Shown here piece after piece: positions 54,295-64,000 of a stretch of DNA of 64,000 bases. Made by a program: the position numbers and the translations under genes. Below the pieces are notes generated by a model, which had not been told where the DNA came from, did no database searches, and was given only the letters and a program-made list of their open reading frames with translations. Each line of letters opens with the position of its first letter. Within the stretch, counting starts at the first letter, position 1. The stretch lies in contig SAUG01000069.1 of assembly GCA_011316305.1 (NCBI GenBank), forward strand, positions 310,001 to 374,000, read 5' to 3'. This DNA comes from Rusavskia elegans (Eukaryota > Ascomycota > Lecanoromycetes > Teloschistales > Teloschistaceae).

Positions 54295-57200
54295 ATGGGT
54301 CGTTCTCGAGGTATGTGCATCTGCTAACCGTCTACGACTCCGCTTACTGACTCCCTTGCATAGTATTGTCTCTCATGTCCGTTTTTGGGAGTCCGAAAAC
54401 CCAGTCACCTCAAGCATCCTCCCCTGTGAATCCATCACCCCAGGTTCAAGAATCTCATTCGGCCTCCTCACCAACCCACTGGGCTGGGCCAACAACAGAC
54501 TCTCCGACCCCGCGTCAGCGGACTAGAGCTGCAACTGCCTCCTCCTCGAGACCCATGTCAATGGTGCAGGCATATCAGCCCCCGCTGATGGAAATTGGTC
54601 ATGATGTGATCCCAGAGTTACAACCCGTCTTTTCCTTTCTCAACAGTCACTCGAACAAGCTGTATCAAGAGGGTTATTTTCTGAAATTGAACGACCTGGA
54701 TTCGCGTAAGTCCACCAATTGGACTGTCGTCAGCATCCGAGTAAATGCTTAAGAATTATACAGATGGACGCCCCAACACCGATAGAAGCTGGACCGAGTG
54801 TTTTGCTCAGCTTGTTGGGACGGTACTATCTCTATGGGATGCTGCCGAGCTTGACGCTGCAGGCCAAGATGGCGAGGTCGCTCCCAAATTCATCAACCTT
54901 GCAGATGCATCTATCAAGATGGTACTCCAACATGATGCCTCAAACCTTTGCCAGCAACCGCTTACTCAGACTTCATAGATCCAAACCTTGCCGACACGAT
55001 CCCATGGCACCGAACCACTACAAAATGTGCTGAGTATTTCAACTGCCGGCAAGAACCGTTATCTGTTCCATTTCAATTCTCTACATTCTTTGACACAATG
55101 GACGGCTGGCATCCGACTTGCGATGTTTGAACACGTCACTTTGCAGGAAGCGTATACCGGCTCTCTTGTTGCTGGCAAAGGAAAGCTCCTGAACAACATC
55201 AAGGTCATCATGGAAAGGATCAAATTCAAGCATGAGGACTGGGCGAGAGTCCGATTTGGTGCGGGAACGCCCTGGAGGCGTTGTTGGTGCATCATCTCTC
55301 CTCCCGACGAAAAGGAGGTTCAACAGCAGCAAAAGTCGCTCAAGAAGAAGTCCGCATACGATCGTGCTATTCCAATCCTGAAAGGAAATGTGAAGTTCTA
55401 CGATACGAAGAAGATTACTAAGAAGACTCGCCCAATTGCAACCATCAACGACGCTTATTCGGCTTATGCTATCTATCCGCAATCTAAACCCCTGATCGAC
55501 CAATCCACCCTGGTCAAAGTTGAGGGGACCATCACCATCCACTCCACGCCTGAGACCACCACCGAGGGCTTTGTCTTTGTCATGCCCGAATCTCATCCCG
55601 CCGTAACAGGTTTCGAAATTATGTTGAGGTGGCTTGTCCCACTCTACGACATCTACGGGCTATACGGTCGTCCCAGTCGACTCATAGCAGACGTTCTCGA
55701 CGTCCGTAGTCTGATGTTTGCTATGCCACAAACCAGGCGATATGGATACCTCGAGATCCTTGATGTTGCTCAATTGGTCCACGAACCCGGTAGCCAGTCC
55801 TGGTCAGAGAAAGAGTGGAGGATGCGATTGAAAGAACTGACATCACAACGCCAGTCAATGTATCAAGCTAACGGAGGCCGGCCGCGAAGTCGAGCAAGCA
55901 CCTACCGAGGCCACAGGAATAGCTTGCCGTCGCGCTCTGGGACTCTTCGATTCGACGACAGCGCTTCCGTCAAATCCGCACAATCTCTGCGTGAAGATAT
56001 TCCTCCCATGCCGCCACCACACAGAACCGATTCAGCGCCGCCAGATGTCGAGCCATCTCGTGTTAATGGTCATCAACGCTCTGTTTCGGAAGCCGCAGCA
56101 TTCGCCACACCTACCAAGAAGCAGCGCTCTCAACGCAATGTACCCAATGGGCAGAATCACTCATCCTCTAGACCCTCCTACGAGCAAGCGCGACCTTCTA
56201 CTTCAGAAGCCCACCAGAGCTTTACCCCGTCGAGGGTTTCTTTCGAACAGGCAAGACAAAATGAGTATGAAGAACCTCTGCCACCATTACCTCCGGCACA
56301 CGGAATGGCAGTGGCCGGCCAGGTTCGGAATCCGCAAGTGCAGCGTTATGCTGCTGAGGATTCTCTTCGCGACCGAAGCTCGTCCGAAAGCGAAAGCCGG
56401 ATGAAGATACCCGGGGCGACAGAGCCCCAGACGATCGAGCAAGGTCTTCGGCCATCATCGCCTCCGAAACCAGTCGCTGCACCACCTGCTTTCGCGCATG
56501 AGCCGGGCGCTCAGCCGCGAAAGCGGCCAGCTCTGTCTCCTGAAATGCGTCGCGCTACCAGTCGTATGTCTGTCACGACACTCGCGCAGCTAGTCGACGC
56601 CGGTCAGCTGTCGCCTAACGAAAGTATAGCTGCAGCTGGTGCCGCTGCCGCTTGGAATGCTGACGGTCAGCGACGGACTGGGAGGACATCGGAGGACCAT
56701 GGGCATCGTGGGGTAATTGATAACGCCGGCAGCAGTCGCACAAATGCTGACGGTTATACCGATGTCAAAGGCATGGTAAAAGCAGATGCTAGCTCCTCTT
56801 ATCCTTGGGCAGGATATCAACGCCCTCATGAAACAAGTACTCCTTCCAGCCATCGTGGGCCTCAGACATCCAACGTCACCTCGGACCAATGGCCGCTGCA
56901 GCACGGCCATGATATGGCACCGATGTCGACGAATCGTGGCGAGTCACCCGTATCTCAATCTGCAACTCACGCGGCGCTCCAATCAAGGTCGTCCCCAGCA
57001 ATTTCGGATGGCCGACGGCCAGATATGAGGCGTTCGAGTACCGGTCAGAGTATCCCGAGGAAGCCGGTTCCCTCACAGTCTCCTACGCCGGTCCCTGCGT
57101 CCCTGCCTCAAGCCGAGCTCCCGTCTGACACAGGACGCTCAAGTTTGGAGAGCTTACGACAACACGTGGTCGACGAAGATGCTCTGGCACAGGTTCGATC

Positions 57201-58674
57201 ATACACTATGGAAAGCAATCAAAGCCACCAGCCAAGCATACAGGACAGCATATACGACGATGACTCCACTGCTTCACCGGACTATGCAAGTACTCGCCGA
57301 TCTTCGGAGACGAAAAGATCCAAGCCTTCTATGGATCGTCCTCGAGCAGGTGTTTTGAAGACTGTTGGCACCGTCGAACCTGAAAACAAAGAGGTCGTCG
57401 TTGGCGACGCCCGCTATCAACAGGGAACATCATCTAAGCCAGATATCAACCCTGCCATTCCGAGTGTTGATTTTGGCCCTACTCTTGCGTACGATCCCAG
57501 GAAGGCAAGTCGTCCTGGGACTAGCGGTACTATGACTCCGCAGTTGAATGATAGCTCAGCCATCTCGGACCGCCTCACACCAAGTCCGCAGCCAAGTCCT
57601 CGTGGAGAGAATACGGGCGATGTATCCCGGCGCGGTAGCATACCCACCTCCAAATTTGCTAGTAGTCCGTACGAGCGATCTCCAAGCCGCAATTTGCATA
57701 CACCCGAAGGCCATCGTAGAACGCCATCCACTGAATCTGAAAATGACACCTCCAGGACTGTTGCTTGGCAGCCTGCCGCGATCGGAGGGAGTCCTGGTTC
57801 ACGACAATCGATTACTCCAGAGCAGTATGTTCAACAAAGGGCCACGGCGAGTCGAGTGACTCCAATCTATGCGCATGGGCGTAAGCAGTCAGGACTACCC
57901 TCTCCATCTGGATCACGCCATCCTTCGGGAGAAGTTCCCACGCAGCAACACGGCAGACATTCTCCCCTCGGAAAGGAATTACCGCCAAGACCCAGCTCCC
58001 GTGCCGCTTCCACAATGATGATGAATAGCCCCTCAGGAGACGTATCGGCTCACCTATCTGCGCGGGAACAAGAACATGTCGCTCGAGTTACGGGATCACC
58101 CCTCATCAATATGGCTGGCAATCCTGCTCGCGCAGGTCAGGGCCCGCCAGGGGGCGGACTGGTGGGCGCCATCGAGGCCCGAGAGAAGGAGAAGCAAGAG
58201 ATTAGGCAAGGCGTCAGCAGCCATATGGTCCAGCACGCCATTGCGCAGCGCCAGCATCACAATCAAGCACAGCAGCAAAGACAGCAGTCCTTTGTCCAAC
58301 CCAGCCCTCAGTTGCAGATGCCTGGTGCATTTCCACAAACGCCGCAGTATCAGATGCCAGGTCAATTTCCTCAGACACCGACCCAGTACCCGCCGACTCC
58401 AGGCCAGGGGCAACAGCAATACCCTCAGCAGCGTCCGCAGCAGTGGGTCTCTCCAGCTCAGCAACTTTATTGGGGTGGTTCATATCACAATGCACCACAT
58501 CAGCAACGCAAGCAGCAGTATCAGCAAATGAATCAGCCACAGCTTCAAGGGGAGTACAGTCAGGGGCAGTACAGTCAGGGGGGGCAGTACAATCAAGCGC
58601 AGCAGCAACAGCAGCAACAACAACAGCAGAACTATGGACCATACTTTGGAAATGGTCAGGGTAGTCGTCAGTAA
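54295..58674 (+). CDS. CAF120/SKG3-like PH-domain protein
   Basis: Exons 54295-54310, 54364-54705, 54764-54921 and 54979-58674, introns 53, 58 and 57 nt, 1403 residues. The 16-nt first exon gives MGRSR. The region around residues 105-230 (LYQEGYFLKLNDLDSHGRPN, SWTECFAQLVGTVLSLWDAA, APKFINLADASIKM, NVLSISTAGKNRYLFHFNSL, LTQWTAGIRLAMFEH) is the PH domain of the Caf120/Skg3 family. A second conserved part follows (FGAGTPWRRCWCIISPPDEK to FEIMLRWLVPLYDIYGLYGR, about 255-410). The remaining two thirds are disordered, Ser/Pro/Arg-rich, with many SP/TP sites, ending in a Gln-rich tail with QYSQGQYSQGG repeats and a ten-Gln run. Yeast Caf120 associates with CCR4-NOT and Skg3 localises to bud and neck; the role here is inferred from those. 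Confidence 0.9.
58590..58628. repeat. CAG/CAA polyglutamine repeat
   Basis: Mixed CAG and CAA codons encoding a run of about ten glutamines near the C terminus of the PH-domain protein, preceded by a tandem repeat encoding GQYSQ. Likely length-variable between strains. Confidence 0.85.
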
Positions 58675-59115
58675 AGGAATTGTGGTTATCGAAGCATAGC
58701 GTGGGGTGCATATAAGCTTCATACGAGCTGCCAATCGGATAAAAGGAGGCAGTATTGTAAAATTCTGGCGTCATCCTTGCTCTGAGCGAGCGTTCTCTTC
58801 TTGGGAGTACATATTGTAATAGTAATAAACTTGATAGAGTTGTTCGCCATGGCGACCCATCGCTGATGGCCCGTATCTATGGGAAGCAACATTTTATCAT
58901 TCATCTACTTACTATTATCCTTATTATGCATTATCGTGAACTTGTCGGCTTCTATTTTGGCTTCTATAGGATTAATTAGTATTTCTTCTCCGCACTTGCC
59001 CTATACATCAAATTACACTTCTATGCACCTAGACTACATCGACCAGTACTACAACCTTTCTCATTTTACTTCCATTACGCATCCCACCATCATAGCCCAC
59101 CCATCATCCCAAACC
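58675..59115. other. Intergenic region with open upstream extension of the NTF2-like frame
   Basis: Separates two plus-strand genes. The frame of the downstream gene is open from an ATG at 58879 and would encode a hydrophobic start (MGSNILSFIYLLLSLLCIIV). The stretch is AT-rich, unlike the GC-rich coding part, so it is treated as leader sequence. Confidence 0.5.
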
Positions 59116-59778
59116 ATGTCCTCCACCTCACACAGGAAAACACCATCACCATCTCCCCTCGCCCTGCACACCCACGCCTTCATCTCGGCCTTCATCGCCG
59201 GCTCCCCGCCTGCAGAAACCCTCTCCAAATACTTCACCCCGACGGCCTCAATCCACGAACACGGACCCGAATGGGCGCGAGAGCGCCTACCGTTTTTAGC
59301 CAAAACTTTCACAGGTCGCTCTTCATCACCCACTTCTTCTCCTTCTCCTTCCGCTTCTCTTACTACCACCACTACCAACCATACAAACAAAAATACTCAG
59401 GAGAGTAATAACAGAGAGACAATGGACGACTACTACGCGCTCCTAGGCTCAGTATTGAGATTCAAACCCACGAATGAGACGTTGCCGACGTTCGAGGCGT
59501 TTAATGTCGATGAGGAAAAGGGCGTTGTGAGTGTGTGTTTGGAGGGTGGGTTTGAGAGTTTGGTCACTGGCAGGGCGTGGGTGGAGAGATTTGTTTATGT
59601 GGTTGGTTTTGAGGGTGGGGAGGGGAAAGGGGAGAGGAAGATTCAGAGGTTGGATTTGTGGGCTGATCCGCTGAGTGCGTGGGTTGCTGTTGGGGGTGGG
59701 GACGAGGGGGAAGGGGGAGGGGAGGGAAAGCTGGAAGAGGGAGGATATGGAGGTGTTGGGGCTGTGGGTGGGGTTTGA
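59116..59778 (+). CDS. NTF2-like (SnoaL-type fold) protein, function unknown
   Basis: 220 residues from the ATG at 59116 (MSSTSHRKTPSPSPLALHTH). The segment HTHAFISAFIAGSPPAETLS, then KYFTPTASIHEHGPEWARER, resembles the helix-helix-strand start of NTF2-like proteins, and VEEKGVVSVCLEGG-type strands with FVYVVGFEGGEGKGERKIQR and LDLWADPLSAWVA resemble the final sheet strands ending in the DxWxDPL pattern of that fold. A Ser/Thr/Asn-rich insertion sits in the middle and the C terminus is Gly/Glu-rich. An ATG 79 codons upstream in frame would add a hydrophobic N terminus. Codon ends are C-rich in the first half and G-rich in the second. No catalytic residues can be assigned. Confidence 0.7.
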   Translation: MSSTSHRKTPSPSPLALHTHAFISAFIAGSPPAETLSKYFTPTASIHEHGPEWARERLPFLAKTFTGRSSSPTSSPSPSASLTTTTTNHTNKNTQESNNRETMDDYYALLGSVLRFKPTNETLPTFEAFNVDEEKGVVSVCLEGGFESLVTGRAWVERFVYVVGFEGGEGKGERKIQRLDLWADPLSAWVAVGGGDEGEGGGEGKLEEGGYGGVGAVGGV

Positions 59779-60935
59779 GGAGTTTGAGGGGTGAGGTTGG
59801 GGAAGGGGGGAGAGTCAAAAAGGGAATAGTCGGATGGTTCTTTCTTGCTAAACGGGTATTCATGAAATGTCTCGGGTGAGTAGAGGTAATTTCGCGCACA
59901 TTGGCGAAGCATCTGACTTTTATATCAATCGAGGTGTCGAAAATCTTGCCATTCAAAAGACCAGGATGGGCTTTTCGAAGTCAGTCAGTCCCTTGCTTTC
60001 TCCTATCACTAAGATATATATTCGAAGACTTCACACATCGTCCCTTCGAAACCCTGCCAATCTTCAAAACTGTACTCCCTCACCACAACCAAACCACAAA
60101 CAAACACCTCCTCACCAAGTCCTCAGCGCTCATCAACGCAACGCGAAATATTGCTACCGAGTCTCGTGGAGCTGGTGGACAGAAAGGAGGACGTGTTTGC
60201 ATATGTCGATTGCTTCAAATGCAGCTCGCGGGGAGTGGATATCCGGCGAGATTTTCGTTCAGATAGGGGCTGGTCTGGAACCTACCGTTGGAGAGGGGGT
60301 TTCCTGAAAGGTCGGTGTGTGATTTCCTTCATGGATTTAGTATTTGGGGTCACTGAATCTGGTATGGTATGGTATAGTACATGTGGTATGGTACGCGGTG
60401 GTCTGGTGGACGGAAATGGAGCGTGGAATTTGCATTGGGAGTCTGCTTGAGTACTGGAGCTGAATCAAGTGCTTAGTGAGTATCTGAAGAGGGCAACAGG
60501 TGTTGAGATGGATCGGAAGGTCTCGGCGTATGAAATGAATATGGGGCTCTACTGGAGTGGAAACAATGGGTGGAGACTTTGTGGAATATGGGGGCTTTAT
60601 ATGTGGAATGTGAGATGGGGGATGAGGATGTCAGTGATGGTGGTTCTGGTTCGCCAATGGATGGGGGCTATGAGATGTAGGGATTCGTTGCTTATGGTGC
60701 GGGGAGGTGCTTTATCTGTTTAATGTGTAGGAGCTGACTGGGAACGCTGCGAGCGCGGTGTTGCCTTCTGGTCGAATACGAATTTAGGATGTCCGATCCC
60801 CCACCGCTGCGATCACTGTAGTCGTCAGCCAGGATACCGAAAGTGTCGTATACCAGCTGAAGATACTTCTTCTGTTAGAAAATGACGGTGTTAACTCACT
60901 GAACCCGATCCACAACCACTTCCCCATTCCCACAA
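59779..60935. other. Intergenic, no supported gene
   Basis: Frames up to 146 codons at 59867-60307 lack motifs and overlap others. A short GGTATGGTATGGTATA repeat lies near 60359-60375. Confidence 0.5.
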
Positions 60936-61319
60936 TTATCCATTGCAGTTACACCCCACATCTCTGAAGTACAAACGCGAAAACTCCCCACCAGGTACCT
61001 TCACAAACTCCCTGCATTCAAATTGCCCTTCGTGGCATCGACAATACGGACAATGCATCACCCGGCCTTCGTGCACCTCACTAGGCTTACAATGTTCCGC
61101 ACCGCGAGGGTAACATTTCTCCATGGGGCCATTCCTGTCAGAGCTGCCTTCGCCGCCGCAAAGGATGTCGATGGCGGCTGGTTGTTTCGGGCACACTAGG
61201 ATGTTCGAAGCATGAATATTTTTCTTGCCTTCTGCGGGGTTGACCAAGAAGGGTTGGGGAATGGCGGCGGTAAGGGAGGTGAGGAAGAGGATGGTAGTGA
61301 TGGAGGGTTTGAGGAGCAT
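60936..61319 (-). CDS. Small secreted cysteine-rich protein
   Basis: 127 residues from the ATG at 61319, chosen because it begins a signal peptide (MLLKPSITTILFLTSLTAAI); the frame extends 21 codons upstream with polar sequence. The mature part has ten cysteines: VCPK, ILCGG, KCYPR, HCKPS, HCPYCRCHEGQFEC and, at the end, GCNCNG. The size, secretion signal and even number of cysteines fit the class of small secreted fungal proteins that includes effectors and antimicrobial proteins. No named family is recognised. A possible unseen intron would change the middle. It lies at the border of the gene-poor right end. Confidence 0.7.
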   Translation of the reverse strand: MLLKPSITTILFLTSLTAAIPQPFLVNPAEGKKNIHASNILVCPKQPAAIDILCGGEGSSDRNGPMEKCYPRGAEHCKPSEVHEGRVMHCPYCRCHEGQFECREFVKVPGGEFSRLYFRDVGCNCNG

Positions 61320-64000
61320 GTTGGTTGGTGTTTGGGGTCGACGGATGGAATTGCTTTCTACTTCTGTTAGCCGAGGAGTCAACGATCAAGGCGAGCCCCG
61401 TACAAGCTGTGGGATAATGACCTTACACAGGGCTGTCAATGCTTCTTCGCATCCGTGGACCGTAGAGTATCGGGTATTCGAAAGGGTAAGCAAATATGCG
61501 TATATTTGGTGCTCGGGAGCTACGCCCAGAGACCGCTGTCGGCCCTGAGCAGATTTGAGTCTGGTTGGACCATTGAGTGGGACGTGTCTGGCGGTACGAC
61601 CCCAGACATATTTGGCACCCATGGGATTTTCAAACCTCAAGCACTTCGAACAACGGAACGCATTCAGATTAAATAGAATGATGAGGGGCCAACCCATTGG
61701 ATTAGCGATACTCTCATTGACTGAGCCTGGTCTGTTGTAATCTGCGCCGAACAAACATGCTTGGTGAGAAGGTCAAGCCGGATATCGACAGGATGTTGAA
61801 TAGAGCGATATCTCTGCCTACATTGCTGCTGACAAACTTGGTAGCAGGAACTCCAAGATGGTAAAATTAGTGATGGTGCATGGACCAGACTGAACCATGG
61901 TTGAGCTCTTGCGAAATGTCCAGGCCCATGGGAGAGGTAGTCCTAAACCAAGAGACACTTTTTTGAACAAGAGTGTTTATCCGACGTTCCTACGGCCAAC
62001 GGACCAATTTAGATGGAAGACCTCAATATCTTTCGACGGCAGATCCGATTTGAAAGTGCATAGATCGCTATCCCGGTCTATTGTGAAGCGAGAAATCTGG
62101 AGAGGTAGGCATTGTTACGTTGCATAGCCTAAGCCGCAATCCTCGGACTTCAACATGACAAGGGAGAACCGAGGGTAGTGTGAAACAAACTCGCTTGGAG
62201 GCTTCCTTCTTCAGACGGTGTCTAGACATGCATGAAAGGTATGATTTGGCAGCTGGGAAATCCAATCATCCTTGCCAGTCTGGCCCAGAGACCCTACTGC
62301 ACGTCTTCAGCGGTCATGAAACACGGTCTCGATGTTTAGGCAACAGCTTGAGACACATTGTTATTGTGCTCTGCGGGTGAGACTCACTCAAGTCCGAGCC
62401 TCTCTGGCGATGGCTGATAAGAAGTACCCTGGCCATATTTGTACATGTGCAGGACAGACAGCTAGCAATCCAGCCAACGAGGAAGCGTAATTATTCAGAG
62501 AATGCACCCCGGCTGAGCGCATGGCAGCCTCGTGGGATAGTGGATCCTCCTTTGCCCTTGTTTCGCGCAACCTGTTCGTCCAAAGCTCTATGCGGGTCGA
62601 CATCTGCCTGTCACACCTGTTGAGAATGCAGTCAAACCAAGGGCTGCCGAGCGCTTCGCCATTTTCTGATGCGCTGTGTTGATGATCTGCTTTGGTACAA
62701 GGATTTGCTATTTCCCCAGGAAGTGGCGTACGTACATAGTCTGTACCATGACCTCATAAACCACCTTGTACAAAGGTAAATTCGTCTTACGGCCCAGTAA
62801 GCTGAAATCGCTGCCAAGTGGATCTCCGAGTGCGACATAATCAAACGCGTGAGAATTCCGTCGGTATGGTAACTTTGGTGCTGGCACTAGAGTCTGTTCT
62901 CTGGACCTGAGCCAATAGCGATTTTTCGAACCAATATTGTAATTGAAGGTCCACAAACCTTGCAGCAGGATACGTCGCGGATCCGAGAGAAAATCTCTTG
63001 TATCAAGATCGTGTTCGGACAGGTACGGTATCCAGAAGTCGGATGGGAGATGGCGAATGACTATCGGATCAGTCCTGCAGACATATAAATAACTTTACCT
63101 TGACGTTCGTGACCGGCCCAGATATTGAAAAACCACTAAAGGATCTAACGATGCAACACTGACTCAAGAACCAACATGACATATCCGATACTGCGGAAGA
63201 AACACTGTCGTATCCCAGGACAGAATTGCGTACAACCGCCTGACCCCATCGATGGATTGTTGGAAACCAAATCTTGAATCCAACTGGAGGCGAGTGATCT
63301 CCAAAGCCGGTAAGAGATCCTAAGACGGACCGGATGCTTGTTCCACGTTGATGTTCGCAACTGTGGAACGCAACGCAAATGCCATCCCAGTATCGATCTT
63401 GAAGAAAACTTATCAAAGGGATAGTGCCAGGATAGTGAAAGTCTATGTACCCATATTCGTGATTTGCATCATGCTCTATCAACAACAGGGAAGCCAGTCT
63501 CATTAGGTCTTTCCAGGGGCGCACAGATAATCAGGCAAGAGAAAGGCAAACTCATTGTAAATGCAGAACTTTGTAAGCCGGATATGACCTTTCAGGATCG
63601 ACCCGAGAGTGGGCCACTGGGTCGCATATAATGCTACCTCAACCTCGGCCGGGGCCCGTGCATCGTTCTTGTCCTGGATTTGTATGTTCAAAAGGGCGAG
63701 GTCGCCAGTAGCAGCGTCGGAGCCTGCCTTGGAAATCCTTATTGGGGATTGTTGGTCAGCCCTGGTTGAAGCTTGAGGTTGGTAGCCCCTGCGGCTGCGG
63801 AGTATCGTGGCTTTCATGTAAAGAGCAATATGCAAGCTTGTTTCGACTGTTGTTGCACAGCAATTTGCTCGCTTGTTCCCAATAAAACACAAGACACATA
63901 TCACACGTTGGAATTGGGTCATCTGATCGCCCAGAATGGTCTTCTGCTTGGATTGCCCCTGGTAAGTTTTAGAAGGTCGTGACTGTACTGACCCTGTGCG
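61320..64000. other. Gene-poor right end with possible minus-strand coding remnants
   Basis: No intact gene is supported. Minus-strand frames at 63503-63922, 63069-63524, 62708-62956 and 62388-62603 have protein-like composition in parts (for example KGHIRLTKFCIYNEFAFLLP, EHDANHEYGYIDFHYPGTIP, HAFDYVALGDPLGSDFSLLG) and lie in order on one strand, so they may be exons of a fast-evolving gene or a decayed one. I could not join them by convincing splice sites, and no family is recognised. A further frame at 61386-61754 has a CxxC (FRCSKCLRF) but no other motif. Confidence 0.35.

Noticed and set aside
58214..58774. 186-codon minus-strand frame rich in Ala/Val/Asp
   Set aside because: Antisense to the Gln/Pro-rich tail of the CAF120-like gene.
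1..64000. tRNA, rRNA, CRISPR array, telomere repeat or intact transposase
   Set aside because: I looked for B-box-like GTTCGA contexts, regular spaced repeats, TTAGGG runs and transposase motifs and found none that hold up by eye; a covariance-model scan would be decisive for tRNAs.

Overview
The window is nuclear DNA of a filamentous ascomycete (Pezizomycotina), probably a Dothideomycete. Supporting this are many short GT-AG introns (about 47-311 nt) with CTAAC/TACTAAC-like branch sites, genes packed on both strands, and a fungal gene set: class I myosin with IQ/TH1/SH3/acidic tail, a long polo kinase, saccharopine dehydrogenase, RTC4, HAP3/NF-YB, prefoldin 2, OST2, UTP23, CMC2 and a CAF120/SKG3-like PH protein. 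The class-level placement is inference; I could run no search. All exon boundaries were worked out by hand from splice signals and reading-frame or family continuity.

Layout. 1-6.5 kb: 3' part of myosin-I (+), then a four-helix membrane protein (-). 6.5-19 kb is accessory in character. It holds a ~450-bp imperfect fold-back element, a secreted Cys-containing protein, a thaumatin-like secreted protein, a GNAT acetyltransferase, a disabled substrate-binding-protein gene with an in-frame TGA, and a secreted aspzincin-like metallopeptidase whose zinc motif is assembled across two introns, one exon being 18 nt. 19.4-45.6 kb is a housekeeping block: DHA2-type MFS transporter, an unrecognised conserved-looking protein, OPA3-like protein, polo kinase, ANCHR-like B-box protein, saccharopine dehydrogenase, lysosomal cobalamin transporter, RTC4, a TMEM14-type protein (missed by simple ORF calling; its first coding exon is the ATG alone), OST2, an ARO8-like aminotransferase, HAP3, prefoldin 2 and a PTC7-type phosphatase. 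46.3-48.1 kb is a frameshifted relic of a large DUF7029/DUF7223-like gene. 48.7-59.8 kb: an acidic disordered protein with PPxY-type motifs, UTP23, CMC2, the CAF120-like PH protein and an NTF2-like protein. 60.9-64 kb: a small cysteine-rich secreted protein, then poorly coding sequence with possible relics.

How genes relate. There is no operon-like organisation. Several pairs are divergent with short shared promoters: OPA3/polo kinase, cobalamin transporter/RTC4, TMEM14/OST2, prefoldin 2/PTC7. Saccharopine dehydrogenase and the ARO8-like aminotransferase could both serve alpha-aminoadipate lysine synthesis. OPA3, CMC2, PTC7 and the TMEM14 protein are all expected at mitochondria. The secreted proteins at 8-18.5 kb sit beside the fold-back element and the broken binding-protein gene, which suggests a faster-changing pocket between conserved genes. 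I found no rRNA, tRNA, CRISPR array or intact transposase.
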